A DNA stretch of 64,000 nucleotides from Collimonas arenae (GCF_001584165.1 NZ_CP013233.1:2054620-2118619), one strand, 5' to 3'; positions 45,070-54,900 are shown, counted from the first letter of the stretch. A program made the numbers and translations. The notes: generated by a model not told the origin, from the letters alone.

Positions 45070-45106
45070 AAAGGTCACATGGTGATGCCGTGTGACCTTT
45101 TTTTTT
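45070..45106 (+). terminator. Rho-independent terminator of clpB
   Basis: AAAGGTCACA (45070-45079) pairs with TGTGACCTTT (45091-45100) across an 11-nt loop and is followed by TTTTTT, 66 bp after the clpB stop. Confidence 0.92.
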
Positions 45107-45329
45107 GCGCTTTTGTTATTGGGGGTGGCGCTGCGTCGTGAATCGGTTATGAATGTTGTCGATTGCATATTTTTGGCGATATGGAGGAGATGAGATGACG
45201 CCGTGAAGTATGGTGAACACGACAACAACAAGGTTTGACGCTGGTTGGCAGACCGACCGGAAAAAATTATATTCTGCTCGATGGTGGAACGAGACATACG
45301 CACTTCGAGTCGAATAGCGCCAATTTAAT

Positions 45330-47146
45330 GTGTTTTTCGAGGCAAATTTGAAGCGAACTTCACTACAGCGCTTATTCATTTTGCCATTTGCAACCTTGCT
45401 GTTGTGCCTGGCGGTTTCAGTCGGCTGGTTTCTTTACCAGGCGGGACAGGACGCAACTGACGCGTTATCGCAAAAAGTTCTGGCAGACATGATGGGGGAA
45501 TCAATGGCGCGATCAACCGGCAGTTGTTCGACGCCGGCGCCGCCTTGCGCGTGGTGGCCCCAGACCAATTGCCCGATGCTACAGGCAAGACGCCGACGCG
45601 CATTCCTTTTCCCAATAATGTAGGTCGGCTGGAGGAGCGCATGTGGATCGCTACCGGGCTGTTTCCCGCCGTGGGTGGTTTTGTGTGCTTTGGCGGTGTG
45701 GACGGCCAGTTTGTCGGCATTCGCCGGATTGGCGCCAATGAATTCCGGGTCAGGCTGCGCGGCGCCGGTGATGGCCCTAGTCACTTGTATCGCAGCCGCG
45801 GTCCGTCGACCGAGATGATCCTGTTGGAGACGGAGGAGTACGAGCCGCGCGAACAGAACTGGTACGTCAGCGCCTCTACCGGCATGCGCGATGCCTGGTC
45901 TGCGTTATTTGTCGATGAATCCATCAATGAGCCGGTAATGATGTTGGCGCGGCCGGTGTATGGCGATAATCGGTCTGTGCTTGGCGTGGTGGCAAGGGAG
46001 TTGTCGTTGAAACCGCTGCGAGAATATCTGCAGGCGTTGTCGATGGATCGTCACGGGCTGGCATTCGTAGCGGAAAGCAACGGCAATCTTGTGGTTTCCT
46101 CGAATAGCGATAGCCCGTTTGGCAGTTTGCCGGGAGAGCCGGGCAAGAAGGTGCGCGTCAACGTACAGGATTCAGGCTCGCCATTGATGCGGCAAAGCTG
46201 GCAACTGGTGCAAAGGTATCTGCAGCAGCATCCGGACGCGGTATTGGCTGGCGATTCGGCAGGATCTCCCGGTGCTGGCCTGGACCAGCCGCGGCAGCTT
46301 ATCAGTGGTGCCTTTCCGAGCGAGTTCGGGCAGATCGAAGTGGCGGCCCAGGTCCATCGCGATGCCGCCGGGCTAAATTGGATTGCCGTTGTCGCGTTGC
46401 CGCGCTCGGACTTCTGGGGGGCGATTAATAGCGGCGTCTATAAGAGTCTTTATCTCGGCTTGCTGGTGATCCTGCTGGCCTTGCTGTTTGGTTATGCAAT
46501 TTTGCGCTGGGCATTGCGCGACATCCGTAAACTAACCTTGGCTGTGCGCAGCATCGGCAGTGGCCGGCCGCTGGCGAAATTGAATATCGATCGCAAGGAC
46601 GAGATCGGTGAGCTGGCTGAAAGCTTCCAGGAGATGGAGCGTCATCTTCGCACTGATCGCCTGACCAGCCTGCTCAACCGGGATTCCCTGATTGCCCAAA
46701 TCGAGTTTCGTCGCCGTACCGACGTCGAGCCGCATCTGTTCCGCTTTGCTGTGCTGTTTGTCGATCTCGACAAATTCAAGCAGGTCAACGATGAATATGG
46801 CCATGATGAAGGCGACCGGGTTTTGATCGAAGTCGGCTTGCGTTTGCAGAATGCCTTGCGCAAAGAAGATGAAGTGGCGCGTTTTGGCGGCGATGAATTT
46901 ATCGTTTATTTGCCGGGCGTGGCTGACGAGGAATCGGCATTGGCGATTTCCGAAAAAATCTATGCGGTGTTGAACAAGCCGATCCTGATGTCTAACGGCG
47001 AGTATTTCCAGATAGGCGCATCGATCGGCGGCGCCCTGTATCCGGCTGACGGCCTCGATCTGGAAGCCTTGTTGAAGGTGGCTGACAAGCGGATGTATAG
47101 TGTCAAGAAATTCGGTGGTCCGGCATTCTCAGTGGATCCCGAGTGA
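45330..47146 (+). pseudogene. Membrane diguanylate cyclase, frameshifted
   Basis: The gene is split between two frames. Frame one (from a GTG at 45330) encodes a basic start, a transmembrane helix (LFILPFATLLLCLAVSVGWF) and QKVLADMMG. At the run of five G's at 45494-45498 the reading must shift for the rest: INGAINRQLFDAGAALRV, a periplasmic Cache sensor domain, a second transmembrane helix, HAMP, and a GGDEF domain with intact RFGGDEFIVYLPG. One more G (six instead of five) would restore a protein of about 605 aa making cyclic di-GMP in response to a periplasmic signal. As it stands the sensor and cyclase lack the first membrane anchor. Confidence 0.85.
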
Positions 47147-47180
47147 TGCGATTCCGGATTTCTAACACGATGGAGATGTC

Positions 47181-47674
47181 ATGACTTTTGCAACCACCGA
47201 TCTTTGCGACGCCAACGAAGACATGCTGGGCACGGCAGCCCTGGCGGTGCTGCCGCCGGTATTTATTTCGCTGGGCAAGCGCCAGGCGTTTGCCGGTCCG
47301 GCGCGAACCCTCAAGGTGCATGAGGACAATGTGCTTGTGCGCAGCACATTGGAAACCGCGGGCGAGGGCCAGGTGCTGGTGGTCGACGGCGGCGGTAGCT
47401 TGCGCTGCGCGCTGGTCGGCGGCAACCTCGGCGTGCTGGCGCAGAAGAACGGCTGGGCAGGGATTGTCGTCAATGCTGCGTGCGCGATTCGGCGGAGTTG
47501 AATGCCTGTGATATCGGCGTGCGTGCCTTGGCGTTGCATCCGCAGCGTAGCGTTCGTAAAGGGGAGGGGGAGCGTGATGTCAGCGTTTCGATAGCCGGTG
47601 TCACGGTGCGGCCGGGCGACTGGATTTATGCTGACGCCGACGGGGTGTTGGTGGCTAGTCAGAAGCTGCATTAA
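47181..47674 (+). pseudogene. RraA-like protein, frameshifted
   Basis: The gene matches the RraA family (regulators of RNase E, or related aldolase-type enzymes). Residues 1-100 ([41 protein letters not shown]) are in one frame; the rest ([20 protein letters not shown] to the C-terminus at 47674) is in another. The shift is at about 47475: AATGCTGCGTG where AATGGCTGCGTG would give the family's [13 protein letters not shown] single missing G explains it. The ATG has a good GGAG before it. The gene lies 34 bp after the diguanylate cyclase, which has the same kind of lesion. Confidence 0.85.
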
Positions 47675-47910
47675 GCGCCGCCCTGGCAAAGACAGAAATG
47701 ACCGTCTCGTCGAGGCGGTGTTAATGCAGTCGATTTCCCAAAGTGGTTCGCCGACATGGCCTGACATTTTTTCTATTTACTGAGAGTGCGTAGCATGTCT
47801 CATCGGTTGAGCATGCCGCGTCCGCTTATGCACTTATGCTGCGGCGCGTTGGGTTACTCCATTGTTCGCCAGAATAGTCCTTATCATTTATAGGGCTATT
47901 GAAAATCGTA

Positions 47911-47929
47911 TTAAGAATGATTCGCATTT
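47911..47929. promoter_or_regulatory. Fur box of orbS
   Basis: TTAAGAATGATTCGCATTT matches the usual betaproteobacterial Fur operator around GAATGATTC-CATT. It overlaps the predicted -35 box and spacer of the orbS promoter, so iron-loaded Fur would block transcription. Position and sequence agree with the known Fur control of orbS in Burkholderia. Confidence 0.75.
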
Positions 47930-47939
47930 GTGTTACACT
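47911..47939 (+). promoter_or_regulatory. Predicted orbS promoter
   Basis: TTAAGA (47911-47916) and TACACT (47934-47939) are 17 bp apart, each matching four of six consensus positions. It ends 32 bp before the orbS ATG. The overlap with the Fur box supports the call. Confidence 0.5.
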
Positions 47940-47971
47940 TGGAAATCATCTTATCCTAGTGGAGTGAACAT

Positions 47972-48628
47972 ATGGCGCAAATGCATGAGCGGACGAAACC
48001 ATCGGCAGCGATGCCAATGTTGAACTTGAGTTCCGATGCATCGCTTTCTGCCGCCCCCTTGCTTGATGCCCTTATCGCGAATCGCCCGCTGTTCGTCAAT
48101 GTGGCGCGCAGCTTTGTCGGCTGCACCAGCCGCGCCGAAGACGTAGTCCACGATGTGTTCATCAAGCTTGCCGATCTTCCTGATCAGGAAGTTGTCCGCC
48201 AGCCGGCCGCCTACGTGATGCGGATGGTGCGTAATGCATCCATTGACGCCTGTCGCCGCCAGAATCTTGAAAATATCTACCGCGCCGACGAAGACAGCGG
48301 CCTGAATATGCCTTCGCAAGAACCGTCACCGGAGGCCGCGCTGGAGGTGCGCGATACGTTGCGCCACGTATTCGCTGCATTGGCTCAGTTGCCGGCGCGT
48401 AGTCGCAATGCATTCGAAATGGTACGGCTGCGCGACGAAACGCTGCAGAGCACCGCACGTGCACTCAACGTCTCGCAGACACTCGTGCATTTCATGGTGC
48501 GTGATGCGCAACGGCACTGCAGCAACTGCCTGGAGGCCTGCGACCGCGGCGCCGCCATTCCTGCATTTCACAGCAATAACTCGCGTGATGCTAAAAAAAT
48601 GCGCGCGCCAATCGTCTACTTGAAGTAG
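47972..48628 (+). CDS. orbS: ECF sigma factor of the siderophore locus
   Basis: This 218-aa extracytoplasmic-function sigma factor is of the PvdS/OrbS iron-starvation type. Region 2 (NVARSFVGCTSRAEDVVHDVF, then QPAAYVMRMVRNASIDACRR) and region 4 (ALAQLPARSRNAFEMVRL, TARALNVSQTLVHFMV) are intact. No anti-sigma or FecR gene is adjacent, as in the OrbS type that is controlled by Fur at transcription. A Fur box covers its promoter, and a promoter for the next operon lies inside its 3' end. Confidence 0.92.
   Translation: MAQMHERTKPSAAMPMLNLSSDASLSAAPLLDALIANRPLFVNVARSFVGCTSRAEDVVHDVFIKLADLPDQEVVRQPAAYVMRMVRNASIDACRRQNLENIYRADEDSGLNMPSQEPSPEAALEVRDTLRHVFAALAQLPARSRNAFEMVRLRDETLQSTARALNVSQTLVHFMVRDAQRHCSNCLEACDRGAAIPAFHSNNSRDAKKMRAPIVYLK
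48592..48616 (+). promoter_or_regulatory. Predicted OrbS-dependent promoter of orbHGCDFB
   Basis: TAAA (48592-48595), 17 bp, then CGTC (48613-48616) matches the iron-starvation sigma-factor promoter form (TAAA ... CGTC). It lies within the last codons of orbS, about 80 bp before the orbH start. The same spacing recurs at the orbE and orbI promoters. Confidence 0.72.
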
Positions 48629-48698
48629 AGGCGGCGTTTGGGCGCAGCAAATCCTATCCGTCACCGTTTTTTGAACGCATTTCGAGCGAGCTCCCACC

Positions 48699-48959
48699 AT
48701 GACACAAGCACAGAATATTCCTGACACCATTGCCAAAGAAGCGGACGGCGATGTTTACACCGTTGTGATCAACGACGAAGAGCAGTATTCGATCTGGCCG
48801 ACGTTTCGCGCTGTGCCAGCCGGTTGGCGCGAGGTAGGAGTAAGCGGCCCGAAGGCTGTCTGCCTGGCGCACATCGAATCGGTCTGGACCGACATGCGGC
48901 CGGCCAGCTTGCGTCGTCATATGGATGGCGCTGCCGCGCCGAAGGCGCAAGTATCGTAA
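48699..48959 (+). CDS. orbH: MbtH-like protein
   Basis: This 86-aa NRPS helper has the full MbtH signature: [16 protein letters not shown] and the end of the fold L-x6-WTDMRP. MbtH proteins bind adenylation domains and help them fold or work. It is the first gene of the uptake/biosynthesis operon. Confidence 0.96.
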   Translation: MTQAQNIPDTIAKEADGDVYTVVINDEEQYSIWPTFRAVPAGWREVGVSGPKAVCLAHIESVWTDMRPASLRRHMDGAAAPKAQVS

Positions 48960-49019
48960 TTTGCCGTGCCCGGGTCGGGTTCCGGCCCCGGTTGCACTGT
49001 TTCTGCAAGAGGATTTCGT

Positions 49020-50042
49020 ATGACTACAATTTCCGTGCCGCAGCTCACGCTTGATGATCTGCGGATCGAGCCGGGCTTGCCGACTATCGTCGCGCCGAAA
49101 GCCGGAGTGGATATTTCATTGGAAGAGGCGGCGCCGCTATTGCGGACGCTTGCCGACGACACCCTGGAAAAGGCCGGTGGCATCCTGTTTACCGGCTTTC
49201 GCGCGGCGCCGGTGGAAGCGTTCCAACGCTTTGCCGCGTCATTCGGGCACCCGCTGATCGGTTACGAATTCGCATCGACTCCGCGCAGCCAGGTGGAGGG
49301 CGCCGTATACACCTCGACCGAATATCCGCCGCATCGCTCGATTCCGCTGCATAACGAACAATCGTATACGCGTGAATGGCCGTTGCGGATCTGGTTCCAG
49401 TGCGTGCTTGCCGCACGTTCCGGCGGCGCCACGCCGATCGCTAACAGCCGCGCGATTTATCAGGCGCTTGATCCGGCGCTGATTGCGCGCTTTACCAAAC
49501 GCGAACTGCTCTACGTGCGCAACTTTGGGCAAGGCCTTGATTTACCGTGGGAGCAGACCTTCGGCTCAAACGATCCGCGCGTGGTTGAGCGTTATTGCGC
49601 CGCGCGCGGCATCGACTGCTTATGGCGTGACGGCGAGGACGGCGAGTTGTTGTTGCGTACGCGCGAACGCTGCCAGGCAGTCGCAAGCCATCCGCGCACC
49701 GGCGACATGGTCTGGTTCAATCAGCTAAATCTGTTTCATCTCTCTGCGCTGGATGAAGACATGCAGGAGACGCTGGTCGATGCAGTCGGTTTTGAGAATG
49801 TGCCGCGCAATGTCTTTTATGGCGACGGTGAGCCAATCGAGGCCTCGGCGCTGGCTGAAATTCGCGGTGTGCTTGACCGCCAGCGCATTGTTTTCCCCTG
49901 GGTCGACGGCGACGTGCTGATGCTGGATAACATGCTGACGGCGCATGCCCGCGATCCGTTCGAAGGGCCGCGCAAGGTGGTGGTGGCGATGGCGCAAAGC
50001 TATAGCGAACCGAACGCCGGTCAGCGACTGACGGCGCCATGA
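49020..50042 (+). CDS. orbG: Aspartate beta-hydroxylase (TauD/SyrP-like)
   Basis: This 340-aa Fe(II)/2-oxoglutarate dioxygenase of the TauD/SyrP group is expected to hydroxylate the beta-carbon of aspartate held on the NRPS. The metal site is His111-x-Glu113 (PLHNEQSY) with distal His309 (LTAHARDP) and the 2-oxoglutarate Arg318. GAGGA stands before the ATG at 49020; a GTG-free upstream extension of 18 codons is rejected. The prediction fits NRPS module 2, which is Asp-type by its specificity code. Its stop overlaps the orbC start. Confidence 0.92.
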   Translation: MTTISVPQLTLDDLRIEPGLPTIVAPKAGVDISLEEAAPLLRTLADDTLEKAGGILFTGFRAAPVEAFQRFAASFGHPLIGYEFASTPRSQVEGAVYTSTEYPPHRSIPLHNEQSYTREWPLRIWFQCVLAARSGGATPIANSRAIYQALDPALIARFTKRELLYVRNFGQGLDLPWEQTFGSNDPRVVERYCAARGIDCLWRDGEDGELLLRTRERCQAVASHPRTGDMVWFNQLNLFHLSALDEDMQETLVDAVGFENVPRNVFYGDGEPIEASALAEIRGVLDRQRIVFPWVDGDVLMLDNMLTAHARDPFEGPRKVVVAMAQSYSEPNAGQRLTAP

Positions 50043-50875
50043 TGAAGGCGGTGGGAGCGGCGCTGTTGGCGCGCTCGTTGACGGTCGCTTATCGCGAACA
50101 AGTGGTGCTTGACCGGCTGGACCTGAGCATCAAGGCCGGACGAATCACTGCCTTGTGCGGTCCCAATGGTTGCGGCAAGAGCACGTTGCTGCGCACGCTT
50201 GCCGGGTTACAGCCGTTTCGTAGTGGCCAAGTGGAAGTGAATGGCGCCGCGCTGGGCTCTTACCGGCGGCGCGACCTTGCGCGGGCGCTGACGATGCTGG
50301 CGCAATTCAATCAAATTCCCGCAGGGTTAACGGTGCGCGAGCTGGTCGCCTATGGGCGCTACGCATATGGGGGGTGGCTGCGTGGATTGACGCGTACTGA
50401 CCAGGTGGCGATCGATGAAGCACTGGATGCCAGCGGACTGGCCGATTATGCCGGGCGTGACGTGGCTGCCTTGTCGGGCGGTGAACGGCAACGTGTGTGG
50501 ATTGCCATGGCGCTGGCCCAACAGGCGCCCATCGTGCTGCTTGATGAGCCGACCACCTATCTCGATATCCATCATCAACTCGATATCCTGTACGAACTGC
50601 GTCGCCTGAATCAGGAGCGCGGGCTGACGATCGTATGGGTACTGCATGACCTGAACCAGGCCGCCGCCTTCAGCGACGAGATGGTACTGATGCGCGCCGG
50701 CCGCATTGTTGCGCATGGCTCGCCCGATGCGATGCTTGAGCCGCACTATCTGAGCCAGACCTTCGATGTGCCGATGCTGAAGATCGCCCACCCGCAGACG
50801 GGCGCGCCGATGTGCGTGCCTGCCTATCAGGGAGCGATCGATCCGGCCCGAGCCGGCAAGGACCTCGCGGCATGA
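50039..50875 (+). CDS. orbC: Ferric-siderophore ABC transporter ATPase
   Basis: This 278-aa FhuC/FepC-type ATPase powers uptake of the ferric siderophore across the inner membrane. Walker A GPNGCGKSTLLR (about 41-52), Q-loop AQFNQIPAGL, signature ALSGGERQRVWIAM and Walker B IVLLDEPTTYLDIHHQLD are in order. The start overlaps the orbG stop (ATGATG). Confidence 0.95.
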   Translation: MMKAVGAALLARSLTVAYREQVVLDRLDLSIKAGRITALCGPNGCGKSTLLRTLAGLQPFRSGQVEVNGAALGSYRRRDLARALTMLAQFNQIPAGLTVRELVAYGRYAYGGWLRGLTRTDQVAIDEALDASGLADYAGRDVAALSGGERQRVWIAMALAQQAPIVLLDEPTTYLDIHHQLDILYELRRLNQERGLTIVWVLHDLNQAAAFSDEMVLMRAGRIVAHGSPDAMLEPHYLSQTFDVPMLKIAHPQTGAPMCVPAYQGAIDPARAGKDLAA

Positions 50876-50949
50876 GTGCATCGGCGGTATTCCGCTCGTC
50901 GCGCCCGCGTGGTCCGGGGCGCTGCTCAGCAGCCGGCAGGCGCCGATGA
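50872..50949 (+). CDS. Possible 25-aa leader ORF, or frameshifted start of orbD
   Basis: An ATG at 50872 overlaps the orbC stop (ATGA) and reads 25 basic residues (MSASAVFRSSRPRGPGRC...) to a TGA that overlaps the orbD ATG at 50946. The other frame over the same stretch reads IPLVAPAWSGALLSSRQAPM, which runs straight into orbD but has no start. Either this is a coupling leader, or a single missing G near 50886 separates the true orbD start from the rest. Confidence 0.4.
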   Translation: MSASAVFRSSRPRGPGRCSAAGRRR

Positions 50950-52985
50950 AGAGCAGGGTGGCTGTCATTGCGGCGGCGCTGATCGTGTTGATCATCGTTA
51001 CAGCGGCAATGCGTCTTGCTCCCGGCGTGCAATTCTGGCTGGCGGCATCCGCGCAGGGCGGCGACGCCGCCACGCTGAGCCGTATCTTGTTGTTCGACTT
51101 GAGCATGCCGCGGGTAGCGGCGGCGCTGGTCGCCGGCGCTTGTCTCGCGGTAGCGGGGACGCTGTTCCAGGCTATCACACGCAACCCGCTGGCCTCGCCC
51201 GATCTGCTCGGCATCACCGGCGGCGCCCAACTGGGCCTGCTTGCCGCCATGATTGTGCCGGTACTGGCTGGTGTGGCGTCGGTGCCGTTGTTGTTCGGTT
51301 GCGGCCTGGCTGCTGCGCTATGCGTGGTGGCAGCGGCGGGCTGGCGCGCGACGCCGTTACGTCTGGTGCTGGCCGGCAGTGTGTGCATGTTGCTGTTTTC
51401 GGCGATTAGTACGCTGGTGCTGGCGTTTTTCGAGCAAAGCATAGCCGGCGCTGCGCTTTGGGCCAGCGGTAGTCTCTACCAGCCAGGGGCGAGCGGGCTG
51501 AAGACCGCCATGGGTTGGCTGTTGCTGCCGTTGCTGGTGTTGCCATTCGTGATCCGCCCGCTCAATCCGCTGGTTCTCGGCGATGATGCCGCTACCGCTG
51601 CCGGAGTGCGAATCGACGCCGCGCGCGGCGTAGCGATGGTGGTCGCGGTCGGCTTTGCGAGCGTTGCGGTGAGCATTGCCGGGCCATTGTCGTATGTAGG
51701 TTTGATCGCACCGAATTTGCTGCGCCAGATACGCGGCGCAAAATCCTCGAAGCTGGGGGCGTTGGTGCCGTTGTCGGCATTGGTGGGGGGCGCGCTGGTG
51801 CTGGTGACCGATAGCGCCGTGCTGGTGCTGGACTTGGACGCTACATTGTCGACCGGGGTAGCGATTGCGTTAGTTGGCACGCCGCTGATGCTGGCAATGA
51901 TCCGCAGCGGTGCAGCATGGGCTGGCGCCATGGGCAAGGAACAGGAGCCGCCGGCGTCGGCAGCGCGAACGCGCGGGATGTTGGCGCTGGCCGCGCAGCC
52001 ATGGCCGGTGATCGCTGGCGGTTTGCTGCTGGCCAGCGCCGCACTGTTGTTTGTCGGCGCTTCGCTGGGGGCGAGGATGATTGATCCGGCCAGCTGGTTG
52101 GCGGCTCTGGATGGTCGCGACGAGGTAACGCGGATGCTGCTTGACCTGCGTGTGCCGCGCTTGCTGTGTGCACTGCTGGCTGGCGGCTTGCTGGCCGCCA
52201 GTGGGGTGCTGATGCAGAGCATCGTGCGCAATCCGCTGGCCGGGCCAGAAGTGCTGGGCGTGACGCAAGGCGCGGGATTGGCAACATTCATCGCCCTCAT
52301 TCTCTGGCCCTTCGCGGCCCATTCGACACTTGCTGTCGCCGCGTTGGTCGGCGGCGGCGCTACCCTGATGCTGACCCTACTGCTGAATCGCCGCCATCGT
52401 TACGCACCGCTGGCGGTGGCATTGACCGGGCTGGTTCTCGGCACCCTGTGGACTACCTTGTCGCAGTGGCTGATCACGCAACAGAGCGTACAGCCGGCGC
52501 GATTCGTGGTCTGGCTGGTCGGTGGCACTTATGGTCGCAGCTGGGGTGAAGTGATGACACTGCTGCCTTGGTGTTTGCTGGCGTTGCCCGTGCTTGCCTT
52601 TCTGGCGAAACCGCTCGACCTGCTTGCACTCGGCGACGAACAAGCCGCAAGTCTGGGCTTGCCGATCGCCGTCTTAAGGCCGCTGGTGTTGACGGTTGCC
52701 ACGCTTGCCGCGTGTGCGGCGGTGGCAGCGGTGGGGCCGGTCAGCTTTATCGGCTTGATGGCGCCGCATCTGGCTGCAATGCTCGGCGCTCGCAGCCATC
52801 GCACACGCTTGTGGTTGGCCGCTGTCTGCGGCGCCTTGCTGTTGGCGTTAGCCGATGTCGCCGCTCGCACGCTACTGGCACCGCGCGAGATTCCGGCCGG
52901 CGTGCTGACCGCCATGATCGGCGCGCCTTATCTGCTGGCGTTGCTGATCATGCAGGTTCAGCGGGAGAAAAGAGGGGGGCGGTAA
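50946..52985 (+). CDS. orbD: Ferric-siderophore double permease (FhuB-like)
   Basis: This 679-aa inner-membrane protein is two fused FecCD permease halves, like FhuB. Each half has the conserved blocks: half one RVAAALVAGACLAVAGTLFQ and NPLASPDLLGI, half two RLLCALLAGGLLAASGVLMQ and NPLAGPEVLGVTQGAG, each followed by GPLSYVGLIAP / GPVSFIGLMAPH near the end. About twenty hydrophobic helices are evident. The annotated start may be short of the true one (see the leader entry). It ends overlapping orbF (TAATG). Confidence 0.93.
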   Translation: MKSRVAVIAAALIVLIIVTAAMRLAPGVQFWLAASAQGGDAATLSRILLFDLSMPRVAAALVAGACLAVAGTLFQAITRNPLASPDLLGITGGAQLGLLAAMIVPVLAGVASVPLLFGCGLAAALCVVAAAGWRATPLRLVLAGSVCMLLFSAISTLVLAFFEQSIAGAALWASGSLYQPGASGLKTAMGWLLLPLLVLPFVIRPLNPLVLGDDAATAAGVRIDAARGVAMVVAVGFASVAVSIAGPLSYVGLIAPNLLRQIRGAKSSKLGALVPLSALVGGALVLVTDSAVLVLDLDATLSTGVAIALVGTPLMLAMIRSGAAWAGAMGKEQEPPASAARTRGMLALAAQPWPVIAGGLLLASAALLFVGASLGARMIDPASWLAALDGRDEVTRMLLDLRVPRLLCALLAGGLLAASGVLMQSIVRNPLAGPEVLGVTQGAGLATFIALILWPFAAHSTLAVAALVGGGATLMLTLLLNRRHRYAPLAVALTGLVLGTLWTTLSQWLITQQSVQPARFVVWLVGGTYGRSWGEVMTLLPWCLLALPVLAFLAKPLDLLALGDEQAASLGLPIAVLRPLVLTVATLAACAAVAAVGPVSFIGLMAPHLAAMLGARSHRTRLWLAAVCGALLLALADVAARTLLAPREIPAGVLTAMIGAPYLLALLIMQVQREKRGGR

Positions 52986-53812
52986 TGGACATGCAGCTAC
53001 CGGCCGGATTGCATATGCAAGCACCTGCGCATTGCATGGCGGTGGTGGCGCCGGAATCGATGGCGCCTCATCTTGAACATGTCTGGCTTGGCGGCCCTGC
53101 CGAAAATCAGGGTGCATCGGTGCCCGGCGACAATGTGGAAGACACACTTTGTATTCCGCTGACGCAGCTTGGTGCACATCGGGCTGATCTGCTGGACGCC
53201 ATGGCGCTGCAGTATGGTGGCGACGCCAATATCCATGCGCCCGCACTCCTGTCGCAATGGAGTAAATACTATTTCTGGCTGGCGGCGCCAGCCGGCGTCG
53301 CTGCGATACTGTTGCGCCGTCCACTCGATATGTCGCCGGTGCGCACCCGGTTAGTGCTGCGCGGCGGAATGCCGGTTGCGCTCCATTTCGCCACCGGCGC
53401 GCTGCAGCCAGTCGAAGTGGACTGTTCACGTTGCTACTCGCCGCTGCTGGGACATCTGCAGGCAGTGATCGAGATGCTGGCAGACATGACGCGGATTGCG
53501 CCACGGGTATTCTGGAGTAATGCTGGCAACCTACTCGATTATCTGGCCGGCCAATGTGCGACATTGCCGGGAGCCGCGGACGATATGGCGCGCCTGTTCC
53601 AGCCGACCACTGTCGATGGCGAATCCAATCCGTTACGCATGCCGGTGCGTCATGTCCAGCCTCGTACGACGCTATTGCCCAACCCGTTTCGCGCGCGCCG
53701 CGTATGCTGCATGCGCAATCAGATTCCAGGAGAGATACATTTGTGTGGAAGTTGTCCATTACTGCTGACGATGCCCGACGACGAGTTGGCGCTGCAGGAC
53801 TCGTTGCGATGA
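52985..53812 (+). CDS. orbF: Ferric-siderophore reductase (FhuF-like)
   Basis: This 275-aa cytoplasmic protein should reduce Fe(III) in the imported siderophore to release iron. The C-terminus carries the FhuF [2Fe-2S] pattern C-C-x10-C-x2-C ([17 protein letters not shown]). The ATG overlaps the orbD stop and the stop overlaps the orbB start (ATGA), so it is part of a tightly coupled operon. Confidence 0.9.
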   Translation: MDMQLPAGLHMQAPAHCMAVVAPESMAPHLEHVWLGGPAENQGASVPGDNVEDTLCIPLTQLGAHRADLLDAMALQYGGDANIHAPALLSQWSKYYFWLAAPAGVAAILLRRPLDMSPVRTRLVLRGGMPVALHFATGALQPVEVDCSRCYSPLLGHLQAVIEMLADMTRIAPRVFWSNAGNLLDYLAGQCATLPGAADDMARLFQPTTVDGESNPLRMPVRHVQPRTTLLPNPFRARRVCCMRNQIPGEIHLCGSCPLLLTMPDDELALQDSLR

Positions 53813-54825
53813 AGGCGTGTATGCGACGACTTTGTACGGTGACGGCTATAGCTTGTGCAAGCTTGTCCTGCTATGCAGCGCATGCTGCTGATGTCTCAAG
53901 CCACGCAATCAATGCTGCGTCTTGTGTGTCTCTCGCCAGCAATCCCACCGTGTCGCAATTTCATCCAACGATGCCGAAACGGCCGCGGCGCATTGTCGTG
54001 CTCGAATTCATGTTCGGCGAAGACCTGGCTGCGCTTGGCATGACGCCGGCCGGCATGGCCGACGCCGCCAGTTATGCCGGATGGTTTGACTATGACAAAC
54101 AACGCTTGGCGCGCGTGCCGGATGTCGGTACACGCCAGGAACCTAGCTTCGAAGCGATTGCGGCGCTGCAGCCAGACCTGATTCTCGGCGTCGGACTGCG
54201 GCATGCTTCGATATTCGCGGCGCTGGACCGAATCGCGCCAACCGTGCTGTTCCAGTACAGTCCCGATCTGGAAAAGAGCGGCGCAGCGCTGACCCAGTTC
54301 GACTGGACCCGCAAAATATTCCAGACTATCGCTTGCCTTACCGGACATGAAGAGCTGGCGCGGCAGGTCGAAGCCAAAGTCGACGCCGGACTGGCGCGCA
54401 ATGCGCAGCGAATTGCTCAGGCCGGTCGCAGCGGAGAGCAGGTCGCATGGCTGCAGGAACTGGGGTTGACCGATCGTTACTGGGCTTTCACCGGCAACAG
54501 CATGGTGGGTGGCGTGGCGCATGCGTTGGGCTTGCGGCTTGGCTATGCCGAGCCGACGCGCGAAGGAACCACCTATGTGACATCGGAGGATATGCTCAAG
54601 AAGCCCGATCTAGCCGTGTTGTTTGTCAGCGCCACCGGACCTGAAGTGCCGCTCTCCACCAAGCTCGATTCGCCAATCTGGCCTTTTGTGCCTGCGCGAC
54701 GGGCTGACCGGGTGGGCTTGGTCGAGCGCAATCTCTGGGTGTTTGGCGGGCCAATGTCAGCTTTGCGCCTGGCCGATACGATGACCGACAAATTGCTGGC
54801 ATTGCCGCTGCCGCTAAAACGTTGA
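53809..54825 (+). CDS. orbB: Periplasmic ferric-siderophore-binding protein
   Basis: This 338-aa FhuD/FepB-type binding protein hands ferric siderophore to the OrbCD transporter. A signal peptide (cleavage near HAAD) is followed by [20 protein letters not shown] and [10 protein letters not shown], the typical first lobe, and [15 protein letters not shown] in the second. The ATG at 53809 overlaps the orbF stop. It is the last gene of orbHGCDFB and converges on orbE. Confidence 0.92.
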   Translation: MKACMRRLCTVTAIACASLSCYAAHAADVSSHAINAASCVSLASNPTVSQFHPTMPKRPRRIVVLEFMFGEDLAALGMTPAGMADAASYAGWFDYDKQRLARVPDVGTRQEPSFEAIAALQPDLILGVGLRHASIFAALDRIAPTVLFQYSPDLEKSGAALTQFDWTRKIFQTIACLTGHEELARQVEAKVDAGLARNAQRIAQAGRSGEQVAWLQELGLTDRYWAFTGNSMVGGVAHALGLRLGYAEPTREGTTYVTSEDMLKKPDLAVLFVSATGPEVPLSTKLDSPIWPFVPARRADRVGLVERNLWVFGGPMSALRLADTMTDKLLALPLPLKR

Positions 54826-54900
54826 TGGCAGCGTTGATAGCGGCGCAGCTATTTTCTAAATGGCTGCCATCCCAATATTTCACTTGCATTGTCCGAAGCA

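Larger units (their letters stand above)
47675..47971. other. Regulatory region upstream of orbS
   Basis: These 297 bp hold no gene. The last 65 bp contain the Fur box and the promoter of the sigma-factor gene listed separately; the part before that shows nothing I can name. Confidence 0.6.
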
